The translations under genes were made by a program, and so were the position numbers. 64,000 bases of DNA, from positions 868,001 to 932,000 of the forward strand of contig NZ_FODN01000001.1 of NCBI RefSeq assembly GCF_900110375.1. The letters are read 5' to 3'. The notes beneath the pieces are model-generated. The model did no database searches. It was not told where the DNA came from and saw only the letters and a list, made by a program, of their open reading frames with translations. Positions 27,241-37,521 of this stretch are shown here, piece by piece (within the stretch, counting starts at the first letter, position 1; each line of letters starts with the position of its first letter). The stretch is from Flavobacterium sinopsychrotolerans. Lineage in GTDB: Bacteria; Bacteroidota; Bacteroidia; Flavobacteriales; Flavobacteriaceae.

Positions 27241-27846
27241 TTATTTTTTGGCTTGGTACAAAACAGGATTCAAATCATCATCGTTGTACATTTTCATTTG
27301 TTTGTACACTTTCATGAATTTATCTCCATTTTCAATGTCTGTCAATAAATCATCGATTGCTAAAGACAAATCTGTTCTTTGTTCCAATAAAATATTCAAC
27401 TTCGCCTGACATTTATCTCTGTGCTCTTGTGAAGCTTCGGCACGATTGGCTTCTTCTTGCATGTGATAAATTTTCAATGCTAAAATCGACAATCGGTCAA
27501 AAGCCCAAGCCGGACTTTCCGAGTTAATTTTCGCATGGTCTTTTACCACAACATGACTGTATTTTTGAAGAAAATAACTGTCAATATATTCCACCATATC
27601 CGTGCGTTCCTGATTAGAAGCATCGATTCTTCTTTTCAAAGTCAAAGCGGCAACAGGATCAATATTTGGATCACGGATAATATCCTCAAAATGCCATTGA
27701 ACAGTGTCAATCCAGTTTTTGTGATACAATAAATGTTCAAATTTATCCTTCGGAAAAGGATTATTTATAGGCTGATCAACATTATCAAATTGATGATAAT
27801 CTTTGATACTTTGTTCGAATACGGCGTACGCTAATTTTGAAAACAT
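27241..27846 (-). CDS. DUF4254 protein
   Basis: 201 residues, mostly helical, with no signal peptide or membrane span. It contains HYQFDN-like and HWIDTVQWHFEDIIRDP-like segments typical of DUF4254, a family of unknown function that is nearly always beside a GT9 glycosyltransferase in Bacteroidota. It is the first gene of the pair. A TATCTTTG promoter box lies 20 bases upstream, in the 86-base gap shared with upp. Confidence 0.82.
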   Translation of the reverse strand: MFSKLAYAVFEQSIKDYHQFDNVDQPINNPFPKDKFEHLLYHKNWIDTVQWHFEDIIRDPNIDPVAALTLKRRIDASNQERTDMVEYIDSYFLQKYSHVVVKDHAKINSESPAWAFDRLSILALKIYHMQEEANRAEASQEHRDKCQAKLNILLEQRTDLSLAIDDLLTDIENGDKFMKVYKQMKMYNDDDLNPVLYQAKK

Positions 27847-27865
27847 ATCTTTATATATTAAAAGA

Positions 27866-27873
27866 CAAAGATA
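27866..27873 (-). promoter_or_regulatory. -7 box TATCTTTG for DUF4254-GT9
   Basis: Minus-strand TATCTTTG is an exact fit to TAnnTTTG, 20 bases before the DUF4254 ATG, in the divergent gap to upp. Confidence 0.55.
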
Positions 27874-27932
27874 CTTTTTATACTTTTATACCATAAAAAA
27901 ATAACTATAAGTTTAATTACAAAAATACAACC

Positions 27933-28586
27933 ATGCAAATTCATTATTTATCGGAAGGGAACAGTATCCTAAATCACTTTTTGGGGCAAATACGGAATGT
28001 GAATGTTCACAATGACAGCATGCGTTTCCGAAGAAATATTGAACGTATTGGCGAAATAATGGCGTATGAATTAAGTAAAGAACTGCATTACGCGCCTATT
28101 GAAATCCAAACACCGTTAGGCATTAAAAATACAACTGAGATCAAAGATCAATTGGTTTTGTGTTCTATTCTGAGAGCCGGATTGCCATTGCATTTGGGTT
28201 TTCTAAATTATTTTGACAGCGCCGAAAATGGTTTTGTTTCTGCCTTTAGACATCATCCCAATAATGACGATTACTTTGATATTTTAGTGCAATACCAAGC
28301 TCTTGCTGATATCAACGAAAAAAATTTAGTGCTAGTTGATCCCATGCTTGCTACTGGTCAGTCCATAGTTGCGGTGTATAATAAATTAATGGAAAGAGGA
28401 ACGCCAAAAGAAATTCACATTGCCGTTGTAATTGCCGCACCAGAAGGCATTGCACATTTGGAAGAACACTTGCCGAAAAACTGTCATCTTTGGGTTGCTT
28501 CTTTAGATGAAAAGCTGAACGAGCACAGTTATATTGTTCCGGGACTGGGTGATGCGGGTGATTTAGCCTACGGTGAAAAATTATAA
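27933..28586 (+). CDS. upp: Uracil phosphoribosyltransferase
   Basis: 217 residues. The PRPP-binding loop VLVDPMLATGQS (about 133-144) and the C-terminal uracil-binding segment YIVPGLGDAGDLAYG are intact. It converts uracil and PRPP to UMP in pyrimidine salvage. Its stop overlaps that of the converging DUF6427 gene by six bases. The order upp, DUF6427, DUF6341, purD is one I recall as conserved in flavobacteria. Confidence 0.97.
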   Translation: MQIHYLSEGNSILNHFLGQIRNVNVHNDSMRFRRNIERIGEIMAYELSKELHYAPIEIQTPLGIKNTTEIKDQLVLCSILRAGLPLHLGFLNYFDSAENGFVSAFRHHPNNDDYFDILVQYQALADINEKNLVLVDPMLATGQSIVAVYNKLMERGTPKEIHIAVVIAAPEGIAHLEEHLPKNCHLWVASLDEKLNEHSYIVPGLGDAGDLAYGEKL

Positions 28587-29510
28587 TTGGCTGAAAAAAG
28601 CAAATAAACTGCAGGCGATTAACACAAACAGAACTAATTCCTGATTTAGTTTTTCTTGAGGAATTTCAATATGACCAGTAGCCATAACTGCTAATGGAGC
28701 AAAAGTAAATAACAGTAAATCATTACTTTTATTGGAAGAAATTATGAAAATTAAAAGGCCAATGAAAAATGATACAATTATTTTTTTATATGAACTATGC
28801 AACAATAATGGTCTATTAGACAATGACATAAACATTGAGATAATAAAAAACAAAGCCACAGTCAAGTAAATTGATAAGGAACCATTTTGATAATTATTAG
28901 TAAAATAGTTGATTTCAAAACTTATTTTAATGTTGGAATACATGTGTTCAATCCCGTTTATATCAAAAAGCGTCATTACGAACATATAGAAAATCCCAAC
29001 CGTAAAAAAGGCAATAAAAGGCAATATCCAGTTTCTATAATCTCTGGAAACATGAAAAATTATAGAAATAAAAACCAACACTATAAAGATAATACTCCAA
29101 AAATGAAATATGGAGGCTATAAAAATCCACAAGGAAGCATCAAATATTTTTTCTTTGGATTCTTTTAGTGATTGTAACGAAATTAATCTTCGAAGCGCTA
29201 ATAAAATAAAAAAATTAGAAATAATTAAATTTGTATTATCCAGTACTGAAGGAAAAAAAAGTAAAAATAAAAAGTAGAAAAAAATCGTATAACTACTGTC
29301 TTTACTGAGTGCATTCCTGCGGGCAATAAAGTCAATTAAGAAAACTGATGCCAACAAAATAATAAATGTTGTTGCTTTTTTAAAAATTAAAAAACCAGAA
29401 CTTAACCAAGATAAATCTTGAATTTGATACATTAAAAAGAAAACTAGCATTAAAATAACGACCAATGCAAAATTTAATGGTGTAGATTTTTTAAAAACAC
29501 TTGTTATCAT
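28581..29510 (-). CDS. DUF6427 membrane protein
   Basis: 309 residues with eight to ten hydrophobic segments and little else; no catalytic motif seen. Based on its place between upp and the DUF6341/purD genes, I assign it to DUF6427, a flavobacterial membrane family of unknown role. It is convergent with upp, sharing six bases over the two stops, and divergent from the DUF6341 gene. Confidence 0.75.
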   Translation of the reverse strand: MITSVFKKSTPLNFALVVILMLVFFLMYQIQDLSWLSSGFLIFKKATTFIILLASVFLIDFIARRNALSKDSSYTIFFYFLFLLFFPSVLDNTNLIISNFFILLALRRLISLQSLKESKEKIFDASLWIFIASIFHFWSIIFIVLVFISIIFHVSRDYRNWILPFIAFFTVGIFYMFVMTLFDINGIEHMYSNIKISFEINYFTNNYQNGSLSIYLTVALFFIISMFMSLSNRPLLLHSSYKKIIVSFFIGLLIFIISSNKSNDLLLFTFAPLAVMATGHIEIPQEKLNQELVLFVLIACSLFAFFSQL

Positions 29511-29642
29511 AAGGATATTTTATACTTTTGTGGTTGTAAATATAATACTTGTTTAAAAAGGAAACTGTCCAAGTTCAAAAAAGATTCTCTTTTTTAAGAT
29601 ACCAAGTTTCTTAAGACAATTAATAAATTAATTTTATACATT

Positions 29643-29873
29643 ATGAAAGCATTTTTCGAAGGAATAGAATACTTATTTGTAAATATTTTATTTGCTCCTC
29701 TAGACTTTTTACGCTCATTAGAGCTATCATCTTGGTTTGCTGCAAATACAATCAATTGGATTTTCATGATCATTTGTGCTGCCGCAATGGTTTATTGGAT
29801 AATGCAATTGAGAATATTTGACGCAAACGGAACAGAAAATCAAGACACTACCGCTCACTCTTTCTTAAAATAA
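29643..29873 (+). CDS. DUF6341 small membrane protein
   Basis: 76 residues. A hydrophobic N-terminal amphipathic part (FFEGIEYLFVNILFAPLDFL) is followed by one clear membrane span (about 37-55, INWIFMIICAAAMVYWIM) and a polar tail. The sequence and its place before purD fit DUF6341, function unknown. TACTTTTG at 29523-29530 is a possible promoter, which would give a leader of about 105 bases. Confidence 0.78.
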   Translation: MKAFFEGIEYLFVNILFAPLDFLRSLELSSWFAANTINWIFMIICAAAMVYWIMQLRIFDANGTENQDTTAHSFLK

Positions 29874-29897
29874 TATTTTAAAAAAAAGTGAATAATA

Positions 29898-29926
29898 ATT
29901 GGAAACTATTTTAAGTCGTTTCCAAT
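29898..29926 (-). terminator. Weak hairpin over the purD stop
   Basis: ATTGGAAAC (29898-29906) pairs with 29918-29926, spanning the purD stop codon. A T-rich run appears about ten bases downstream on the minus strand, so termination is possible but not strong. Confidence 0.45.
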
Positions 29927-31180
29927 ATCTTTTCTAAAATACATCTTATCAAAATGTAGCTTGTCTATATTTTGGTAAGATTTTTTTATGGCTTCTTCGA
30001 AATCATTTCCATAAGAAGTTACAGTCAAAACCCTTCCTCCATTTGACACTATATTTCCATTATCCAGTTTAGTTCCTGCGTGAAAAACAATCGAATCTTC
30101 AATGGTTTCTAATCCAGAAATTACTTTTCCTTTTTCGAAATCTTCAGGATATCCACCAGAAACAACCATAATTGTAGTGGCGCTTCTTTCGTCAATTTCC
30201 AGATTAATTTCGTCTAGTTTTTCATTTGCAACAGCCAAAAATAATTCTACTAAATCCGTTTTCAATCTTGGAATTACCACTTCGGTTTCCGGATCGCCCA
30301 TTCTCACATTGTATTCAATTACGATTGGCTCGTTATTGACATTGATCAACCCAATGAAAACAAAACCTTTGTATGGAATTCCGTCTTTTTGAAAACCATC
30401 AATAGTTGGTTTTACAATGCGTGTTTCGATTTTTTCCATCAAAACAGCATCTACATAAGGAACTGGAGAAACCGCTCCCATTCCGCCTGTATTTAAACCT
30501 GTATCGCCTTCGCCAATGCGTTTGTAATCTTTGGCAGTTGGCAATATTTTGTAGTTTTTTCCATCCGTAAGAACAAAACAACTCAATTCTATTCCGTCCA
30601 AGAATTCTTCGATAACAACTTTTGAACTGGCATCACCAAATTTTTGATGCACCAGCATGTTTCTTAATTCTTCTTTGGCTTCTGCCAAATCCTGAATAAT
30701 TAAAACTCCTTTTCCTGCGGCTAAACCATCTGCTTTCAAAACATAAGGCGGTTGCAATGTTTCCAAGAATTCACATCCTTTTTCTACCGTTTCTGCAGTA
30801 AAACTATCGTAAGCGGCAGTTGGAATGTTATGTTTGATTAGAAATTCTTTGGCAAATTCTTTACTTCCTTCCAGTTGCGCGCCCATTTTTGAGGGACCAA
30901 TAACCGGAATATGACTTAATGCAGCATCGTTTAGAAAGAAATCATAAATCCCTTTTACCAAAGGATCTTCTGGTCCTACCACAACCATTGCTACTTTTTC
31001 CTGAATAACAAACGTTTTTATAGCTTCAAAATCCGTCGGACTCATCGCAACGTTAGTGGCTATTGAAGCAGTTCCCGCATTTCCTGGCGCTACAAAAAGT
31101 GTGTCACAAAGCGGACTTTGAATCATTTTCCATGCAAAAGCATGCTCTCTTCCGCCCGAACCCAGTAGTAAAATTGTCAT
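29906..31180 (-). CDS. purD: Phosphoribosylamine-glycine ligase
   Basis: 424 residues of the ATP-grasp superfamily. Begins LLLGSGGREHAFAWK, the GARS N-terminal signature, and contains the ATP-grasp stretch YVLKADGLAAGKGV (about 146-159) and RMGDPETEVV near 290, which holds metal-binding residues. It catalyses the second step of purine synthesis, joining glycine to phosphoribosylamine. It has its own promoter-like box upstream and converges with the DUF6341 gene. Confidence 0.97.
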   Translation of the reverse strand: MTILLLGSGGREHAFAWKMIQSPLCDTLFVAPGNAGTASIATNVAMSPTDFEAIKTFVIQEKVAMVVVGPEDPLVKGIYDFFLNDAALSHIPVIGPSKMGAQLEGSKEFAKEFLIKHNIPTAAYDSFTAETVEKGCEFLETLQPPYVLKADGLAAGKGVLIIQDLAEAKEELRNMLVHQKFGDASSKVVIEEFLDGIELSCFVLTDGKNYKILPTAKDYKRIGEGDTGLNTGGMGAVSPVPYVDAVLMEKIETRIVKPTIDGFQKDGIPYKGFVFIGLINVNNEPIVIEYNVRMGDPETEVVIPRLKTDLVELFLAVANEKLDEINLEIDERSATTIMVVSGGYPEDFEKGKVISGLETIEDSIVFHAGTKLDNGNIVSNGGRVLTVTSYGNDFEEAIKKSYQNIDKLHFDKMYFRKDIGNDLK

Positions 31181-31204
31181 GTGTAGTTGTGTTTAGTTGT
31201 GGTG

Positions 31205-31212
31205 CAAAAATA
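31205..31212 (-). promoter_or_regulatory. purD: -7 box TATTTTTG for purD
   Basis: Minus-strand TATTTTTG fits TAnnTTTG and lies 24 bases before the purD ATG, inside the divergent gap to the CapK-like gene. Confidence 0.45.
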
Positions 31213-31294
31213 ATTGCTTTTGAACTTAAAAAATAATTAATTTTCAAAAAGTTGTTGGTTCTCCATCATTAGTTGTTGGTAAATATTATTTTTG

Positions 31295-32626
31295 ATGAAA
31301 TATACCTTTAAAATGTTCCCACTATTCGACTTATCGCTGCAGCTAAATGGTTTTCCAATGAAGGAGGCTAAAGCCGAATTACGAAAAATTGTAGCCTTTT
31401 CTGAAAAAGAACATGAAGTTTTTGTTGAAAATAAAAAAGTGGAAATTGTCAATTTTCATTTGCAAAATAATGCTTTTTACAAAGATTTAGTCGGTATTAC
31501 AACTTTTACAAGCTGGGAAGATTTACCCGTTTTGAATAAGAAAAACTTACAAAAACCATTACTGAAAAGGCTTTCGGAAGGCTATTCCGCTAAAAACAGT
31601 TACGTCAATAAAACGTCCGGTTCCAGCGGAACTCCTTTTATTTTTGCCAAAGACAAATACTGTCATGCCTTGACTTGGGCTTCAAATATTTATCGTTTTG
31701 GTTGGTATGGAATTGAATTTAATACTTCCTATCAAGCACGTTTTTATGGTATTCCGATGGATTTTATCGGAAACAAAAAAGAACGTATCAAGGATTTTTT
31801 GAGCCATCGGTTTCGGTTCTCTATTTTCGATTTGTCGGATGAAATTTTAGAAAAGATTCTGAAAAAATTTCAAAATAAAAAATTCGATTACATCAATGGC
31901 TATACGAGTTCGATAGTTTTATTTGCTAAATTTTTACAAAAGAAAAACATCGTATTAACAACAATTTGTCCCACTTTGAAAGTATGCATGGTGACTTCTG
32001 AAATGCTTTTTGAAGAGGATAAAATCCTTTTAGAAAAACAATTTGGTATTCCTATTGTCAATGAATACGGCTCTTCGGAACTGGATTTGATTGCTTTTGA
32101 AAATCCTCAAGACGAATGGCAAGTCAATTCGGAAACGTTATTCGTGGAAATTTTAGATGATAATAATAAAGCAGTTCCAAATGGTACTGCAGGCCGAATT
32201 GTAATCACTTCCTTGTTCAATAAAGCACATCCGTTCATACGATATGACATTGGTGATATTGGAATTCTGGATGAAAAAAGCACGTTACAAAAACCTATTC
32301 TCAAAAAATTAATAGGCCGGACCAATGATGTTGCCATTTTACCCAGCGGGAAAAAATCACCTGGACTTACCTTTTATTATGTGACAAAAAGCATCATCGA
32401 AGACGACGGAAACGTAAAAGAATTTGTGATAAAACAAACCAAAATAGATACTTTTGAAATTGAATATGTGAGCGAAACCGAATTAAATTTGGCACAAATT
32501 GAAAAAATTGAAAAGGCGATTGCACTTTATTTAGAAAATGATTTGGTGTTCATCTTCCATAAAAAAGAAAAATTAGAACGCAACAAAAGCGGAAAATTAA
32601 AACAATTTGTTTCATTTGTAAAATAA
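31295..32626 (+). CDS. CapK-like adenylate-forming protein of polysaccharide locus
   Basis: About 443 residues of the phenylacetate-CoA ligase/CapK type. The nucleotide-binding loop is visible as KTSGSSGTPF (near 108-117), with the later NEYGSSELD and YDIGDIG motifs of ANL enzymes. Such proteins occur in capsule loci, where they may activate acyl groups that decorate sugars. An ATG at 31295 is used here; the TTG three bases earlier is unlikely and an ATG at 31313 (MFPLFDLS) is a serious alternative, because a TATTTTTG box abuts the first ATG. It is followed by wecB after four bases. Confidence 0.85.
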   Translation: MKYTFKMFPLFDLSLQLNGFPMKEAKAELRKIVAFSEKEHEVFVENKKVEIVNFHLQNNAFYKDLVGITTFTSWEDLPVLNKKNLQKPLLKRLSEGYSAKNSYVNKTSGSSGTPFIFAKDKYCHALTWASNIYRFGWYGIEFNTSYQARFYGIPMDFIGNKKERIKDFLSHRFRFSIFDLSDEILEKILKKFQNKKFDYINGYTSSIVLFAKFLQKKNIVLTTICPTLKVCMVTSEMLFEEDKILLEKQFGIPIVNEYGSSELDLIAFENPQDEWQVNSETLFVEILDDNNKAVPNGTAGRIVITSLFNKAHPFIRYDIGDIGILDEKSTLQKPILKKLIGRTNDVAILPSGKKSPGLTFYYVTKSIIEDDGNVKEFVIKQTKIDTFEIEYVSETELNLAQIEKIEKAIALYLENDLVFIFHKKEKLERNKSGKLKQFVSFVK

Positions 32627-32630
32627 CACT

Positions 32631-33719
32631 ATGAAAATCACAATAGTTGCAGGCGCCAGACCCAATTTTATAAAAATCGCCCCTATCATTAAAGCGATAG
32701 AGAAAAAACAAGCCGAAGGTGCGGAAATCTCCTATCGGTTGGTGCATACTGGACAACATTATGACAAAAACCTCAGCGATACATTTTTTCAAGAATTAAA
32801 TATTCCTGAGCCGAATGCAAACTTAGAAGTAAAAAGCGGCTCACAATCAATACAAACTGCTGCAATAATGGTTGCTTTTGAACAAGAATTACTGCAAAAT
32901 CCATGTGATTTAGTTTTGGTGGTTGGCGATGTCAACTCGACTATGGCCTGTGCGATTGTTGCAAAAAAATTAAACATTAAAGTAACTCATGTAGAGGCTG
33001 GTATTCGTTCAGGTGATATGACAATGCCCGAGGAAATCAATCGAATTGTTACGGATAGTATAACCGATTATTTTTTTACAACCTCAATTTGGGCAGGAGA
33101 AAATTTGTTAAAATATGGGGCAGATTCTTCTAATATTCATTTTGTTGGAAATGTAATGATAGATACTTTGTATCAAAACCTAGATCGAATTTCGGCTCCA
33201 ATTTTTTGGAATGAATTCAATTTAGAAACTAAGAATTTCATCATTTTGACCTTACACCGTCCTTCGAATGTAGATGAAGAGCAATCATTGATTCAACTTT
33301 TGCAAGGAATTGATAAAATGGTTGGTGATAAAAAAGTGATTTTCCCTATTCATCCGAGAACAAAAGCGATTTTAGGTGAAACTAATTTGAACTTAAAAAA
33401 CATCGTATTTGTTGAACCACAAGGGTATTTGAATTTTATGTTTTTAATTAAAAACAGTTTTGCTGTCATTACAGATTCTGGCGGAATTTCAGAAGAAACT
33501 ACGGTTTTAGGAATTCCTTGTTTTACCATGCGAAATAATACTGAAAGACCTGAAACGGAAACCATAGGCACGAATACTTTAGTTGGCACATCGATTTATA
33601 ATCTAAATAAAATGTTTGGAGAATTTCTTCAAAATGGTCATCGAAAAGCAGGAATTCCTGAACTTTGGGACGGTAACACTTCTGAACGAATAATTGATAT
33701 TTTACTTTCAAAAAAATAA
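32631..33719 (+). CDS. wecB: UDP-N-acetylglucosamine 2-epimerase (non-hydrolysing)
   Basis: 362 residues. N-terminal GARPNFIKIAPIIKA and the catalytic-region motifs HVEAGIRSGD (near 117) and ITDSGGISEE (near 280) mark the WecB/MnaA family, which interconverts UDP-GlcNAc and UDP-ManNAc for surface glycans. It is coupled to both neighbours: four bases after the CapK-like gene, and its TAA shares one base with the ATG of the next glycosyltransferase (TAATG). Confidence 0.95.
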   Translation: MKITIVAGARPNFIKIAPIIKAIEKKQAEGAEISYRLVHTGQHYDKNLSDTFFQELNIPEPNANLEVKSGSQSIQTAAIMVAFEQELLQNPCDLVLVVGDVNSTMACAIVAKKLNIKVTHVEAGIRSGDMTMPEEINRIVTDSITDYFFTTSIWAGENLLKYGADSSNIHFVGNVMIDTLYQNLDRISAPIFWNEFNLETKNFIILTLHRPSNVDEEQSLIQLLQGIDKMVGDKKVIFPIHPRTKAILGETNLNLKNIVFVEPQGYLNFMFLIKNSFAVITDSGGISEETTVLGIPCFTMRNNTERPETETIGTNTLVGTSIYNLNKMFGEFLQNGHRKAGIPELWDGNTSERIIDILLSKK

Positions 33720-34903
33720 TGGAAGAAATCCTCATCATATCAAATTATTATCCGCCAGAGAAAGGTGCTGCAGCAAATAGAATTGAGCAACTAGCGTTAA
33801 AATTATATCAAAATAATTATACAGTTTCTGTAATTTGTCCTTTAGGTAATTATCCCAAAGGCGAACTGTTTCCGGAATACAAAGGCAAATTTTTTGTTAA
33901 TGAAAATCTACAAAATATTCTTGTAAAACGTCTTTGGATTTATCCAAGCAACAGTAAAAATATAATCAAGAGACTGCTATCGGTTTTATCCTTTTCTTTG
34001 GGTTTGTTTTTTTACTTATTGTTTCAAAAAACACCACAAAAAGTAGTGGTGCAATCCCCGCCATTACTGCTTTCTTTTATTTCAGTTTTTGTTCTTTCGC
34101 TGAAGCGAAAAAAAATTATTCTGAATGTTTCTGATTTATGGCCATTGGCTGCCATTGAATTAAATGCTTTAAAAGCCAATTCATTTTCGCATCGTGTATC
34201 TTTATTTTTAGAACGTTTTATCTACAAAAAAGCAAGTTTAATTTTAGGCCAATCCAACGAAATTATTACTCACATACAATCCATTTCCCCTGAAAAAAAA
34301 TGTTTTTTATATCGTAATTTTCCGGACCATAAAACGGTTCAAATGGATTTGGAAACCCGAGAAAACAAACCAATTAAAATATTCTATGCTGGTCTTTTTG
34401 GCGTGGCGCAAGGAGTCTTAGAAATGTGTCAAAAAATCAATTTAGAAGGCTTAAATATCGAGTTACACCTATTTGGCGATGGTGCTGAAAAAAAACAAAT
34501 AGAAGCGCTGATTCAGTCCAGAGCAGATAAGAAAATTTTCTTTTATGGAATGTTAGAACGTAAAGCTTTACACGAAAAATTAAAATCGTTTGATATCACA
34601 ATAGTTCCTTTGAAGACCAGAATTTATGGTTCTGTTCCTTCTAAAATTTTTGAGTATGGCGCATTGGGATTTCCAGTTTTATACTTTGGTGGTGGTGAAG
34701 GTGAAACCATAACTGAAAAGCATAATTTAGGCTGGGTAGCCAAAGTAGGAAACTATGATGATTTAAATGAGAAACTGCAAACCATTTCAAATATTCAAAA
34801 AGCAGAATTGGATTTAATGAAAAAACGAATTTTTAATGATGTTCAAATTTCGTTTAATCTTGATACACAAATAGAAGATTTGATTCGACAAAATATTTTC
34901 TAG
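33719..34903 (+). CDS. Glycosyltransferase family 4 (WbuB-like)
   Basis: 394 residues with the GT-B fold. N-terminal SNYYPPEKGAAANRIEQLA and SDLWPLAAIEL (near 138) resemble WbuB-type fucosamine/N-acetylsugar transferases, and the donor-site region PSKIFEYGALGFPVL (near 309) carries the family glutamate. A hydrophobic stretch at about 84-125 suggests membrane contact. It likely adds a sugar made through WecB to a lipid-linked glycan. Its stop overlaps the converging sugar transferase at the four bases CTAG. Confidence 0.88.
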   Translation: MEEILIISNYYPPEKGAAANRIEQLALKLYQNNYTVSVICPLGNYPKGELFPEYKGKFFVNENLQNILVKRLWIYPSNSKNIIKRLLSVLSFSLGLFFYLLFQKTPQKVVVQSPPLLLSFISVFVLSLKRKKIILNVSDLWPLAAIELNALKANSFSHRVSLFLERFIYKKASLILGQSNEIITHIQSISPEKKCFLYRNFPDHKTVQMDLETRENKPIKIFYAGLFGVAQGVLEMCQKINLEGLNIELHLFGDGAEKKQIEALIQSRADKKIFFYGMLERKALHEKLKSFDITIVPLKTRIYGSVPSKIFEYGALGFPVLYFGGGEGETITEKHNLGWVAKVGNYDDLNEKLQTISNIQKAELDLMKKRIFNDVQISFNLDTQIEDLIRQNIF

Positions 34904-36267
34904 TAGGCTTTTTCTTCTCCTTTAAAAATATTGATAACCGTTTGGAAAATTATTTTTAAATCTAAAATTAAAGACCAATTTTCAATATAGAAAACATCGA
35001 ATTTTATTCTATTAATCATATCGTCTTCCGTTTGAATTTCACCACGGAAACCATTAACCTGAGCTAATCCAGTAATTCCTGGTTTAACACAATGCCTCAC
35101 CATATATTTTTTAACTTTATTTCCATAAACTTTATTTTGAGCCCAAAGATGCGGTCTTGGACCTACTACTGACATGTCACCCAATAAAACATTTAGAAAT
35201 TGAGGCATTTCATCTAAGCTTGTTTTTCTCATAAACCTTCCTATTTTGGTAACGCGAGGATCATTTTTAGAGGCTTCTTTTTCAGTTGTTTTATTGATTT
35301 TCATGGAACGAAATTTATAACATAAAAATTCATTTTCATCAATTCCTGGTCTTCCTTGTTTAAAAAAAACCGGACCTCTGGATTCTAATTTTATTAAAAT
35401 CGCTAATAAAGGAATTAGCCAAGACAAGAGAACTGTAATAATTGAAATTGAAAAAACAATGTCAAAAACCCTTTTGAATATCATTGTAGCAGGCTCATGG
35501 AGCATAGTTTTTTTCAGCGATAGTACCGGGAAAAATTCGTAATAGTCAATTTTTAAATTTTTAGAAAAAATCTCTTTTGTATCTGGTATAAATTTTATCT
35601 TTTTATAATTTTCATCAGCAAAATCAATTAAATCTTTCAAATTTTCATTTGAAATTTCATTCAAAGAGCAATAAATTTCATCGACAGAATTTTCAATAAC
35701 AAAAGGTTTCAAATCTACCAATTTCCCTGTTATATTTTGATTTGATTTCTTATCTGAAAAATAGCCTAAAAAACGATAGCCATAATCACTTCTTGTTTCA
35801 AAAAGATTTTTTAATGCTATCGCCTCTGGAGTATAACCAATTATGACAGCGTTTCTATAATTACTTCCTGTTATTATTCTATATTCTTTTAAATAATAAA
35901 ACAATAAAAATTTTGAAATAGTAATCAGTAGCATAACGGAGAATATAAACATCGCAACCATTAATCTGCTAAAAACAACTTGTTTTGAAAACGGGAAAAA
36001 AGCAATGGTTATTAAAAGGAATATGACGCCTTGTTTGACTATTTTTGAGATTATTTCAAGTGGAGTTGTAAAGCGATATATCTCGTAAAATCTTATAAAA
36101 AAAGCAACTGTAATCCACCCAAATGACTGATAAACAAGAAAGCGCTCAATGTTAAAATTAAGGTCTTTGAAGAAGAAAAAACCAAGAATTAAAATAACAA
36201 TTAGGTCTATTGAAATACTAATGGGCCTAATGTATTTTGAATATCTTCCTGTTTGAGATGCCGTCAT
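34900..36267 (-). CDS. Polyprenyl glycosylphosphotransferase (initiating sugar transferase)
   Basis: 455 residues: four or five membrane spans (about 15-125), a Rossmann-like CoA-binding region (140-250), one more span (about 265-290) and the bacterial sugar transferase domain with KRVFDIVFS, CYKFRSM, DPRVTKIGRFMRKTSLDEMPQ and GPRPH. This WcaJ/WbaP-type enzyme transfers a hexose-1-phosphate to undecaprenyl phosphate, starting each repeat unit. It lies downstream of uxs by 76 bases on the minus strand. Confidence 0.93.
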   Translation of the reverse strand: MTASQTGRYSKYIRPISISIDLIVILILGFFFFKDLNFNIERFLVYQSFGWITVAFFIRFYEIYRFTTPLEIISKIVKQGVIFLLITIAFFPFSKQVVFSRLMVAMFIFSVMLLITISKFLLFYYLKEYRIITGSNYRNAVIIGYTPEAIALKNLFETRSDYGYRFLGYFSDKKSNQNITGKLVDLKPFVIENSVDEIYCSLNEISNENLKDLIDFADENYKKIKFIPDTKEIFSKNLKIDYYEFFPVLSLKKTMLHEPATMIFKRVFDIVFSISIITVLLSWLIPLLAILIKLESRGPVFFKQGRPGIDENEFLCYKFRSMKINKTTEKEASKNDPRVTKIGRFMRKTSLDEMPQFLNVLLGDMSVVGPRPHLWAQNKVYGNKVKKYMVRHCVKPGITGLAQVNGFRGEIQTEDDMINRIKFDVFYIENWSLILDLKIIFQTVINIFKGEEKAY

Positions 36268-36343
36268 ATTTGATGAATGAATTCCATTACTCCTCTCGTT
36301 ACCAATGATTTAAAAACGAATATAAAATTATGTTATTCTTTTG

Positions 36344-37327
36344 CTATTTAATGTAACCCGAAAAATCTTTATGTTCTTCTTTAGAAAGTTCTTCTTTGGA
36401 CAACGATTTGAAATAGTCGTAAGTGATTTTCATTCCCTCGGCTCGACCTATTTTGGCTTCCCATCCAAGCAGTTCTTTTGCCTTTGTAATATCAGGCTGA
36501 CGTTGTAAAGGATCATTTACAGGTAAAGGATGATATACTACTTTTTGATTGGTTCCTGTCAGTTTTATGATTTCTTCTGCAAAATCCTTGATGGTAATTT
36601 CATCCGGATTACCAATGTTTACCGGATACACATAATCAGAATGCAATAATCTAAAAATACCTTCTACCTGATCATCTACATAACAAAACGAACGGGTTTG
36701 CATTCCGTTCCCAAAAATAGTCAAGTCTTCCCCACGAATTGCCTGACCTATAAAAGCGGGAATTACGCGGCCATCATTAAGACGCATTCTTGGACCATAA
36801 GTATTGAAAATTCTAACGATTCTGGTTTCTACACCATGAAACGTATGATACGCCATAGTTATGGATTCCTGAAAACGCTTTGCTTCATCATAAACACCTC
36901 TTGGTCCAATCGTGTTTACATTTCCATAATATTCTTCCGTTTGTGGATGAACCAATGGATCTCCGTAAACTTCAGAAGTAGATGCAATAAGGATTCTCGC
37001 CTTTTTAACACGTGCCAATCCTAGAAGATTATGCGTTCCAAGAGAACCCACTTTTAAGGTTTGGATCGGAATTTTCAAATAATCTATTGGGCTTGCAGGC
37101 GAAGCAAAATGCAGAATATAATCTAGTTGACCTGGAACATGAACAAATTTGGTGATATCATGATGATAAAATTCAAAATTCTCCAGTTTGAACAAATGTT
37201 CTATGTTTTTTAAATCTCCCGTAATGAGATTATCCATTCCAATAACAAAATAACCTTCTTTAATAAAACGGTCACAAAGATGTGATCCTAAAAATCCAGC
37301 GGCTCCGGTGATGAGTATTCTTTTCAT
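36344..37327 (-). CDS. uxs: UDP-glucuronate decarboxylase (UDP-xylose synthase)
   Basis: 327 residues of the extended short-chain dehydrogenase family. NAD-binding GAAGFLGS (8-15), STSEVYG (116-122) and catalytic Tyr146/Lys150 in [10 protein letters not shown] fit UDP-xylose synthases, whose signature has Arg in this position. It turns UDP-glucuronate into UDP-xylose for surface glycans. A UDP-glucose dehydrogenase was not seen nearby. Separated by 194 non-coding bases from the methyltransferase gene, so it may have a separate promoter. Confidence 0.88.
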   Translation of the reverse strand: MKRILITGAAGFLGSHLCDRFIKEGYFVIGMDNLITGDLKNIEHLFKLENFEFYHHDITKFVHVPGQLDYILHFASPASPIDYLKIPIQTLKVGSLGTHNLLGLARVKKARILIASTSEVYGDPLVHPQTEEYYGNVNTIGPRGVYDEAKRFQESITMAYHTFHGVETRIVRIFNTYGPRMRLNDGRVIPAFIGQAIRGEDLTIFGNGMQTRSFCYVDDQVEGIFRLLHSDYVYPVNIGNPDEITIKDFAEEIIKLTGTNQKVVYHPLPVNDPLQRQPDITKAKELLGWEAKIGRAEGMKITYDYFKSLSKEELSKEEHKDFSGYIK

Positions 37328-37521
37328 ATTGATTTTATAGTTTGGATATCATAGAAGTAATTTATTAAAAGCAAATAATTACTTCAATAATATAACTCTC
37401 TTTGACCACTCAACGAGGTTTCTGTCAAAAATAAACTTATCGTTAGGATTGTGAAAGAAATATAAGCAAAATCTTTTTTTTCATAACCGTTTATGTTCAG
37501 TTATTGGTGAAGCAATTTAAA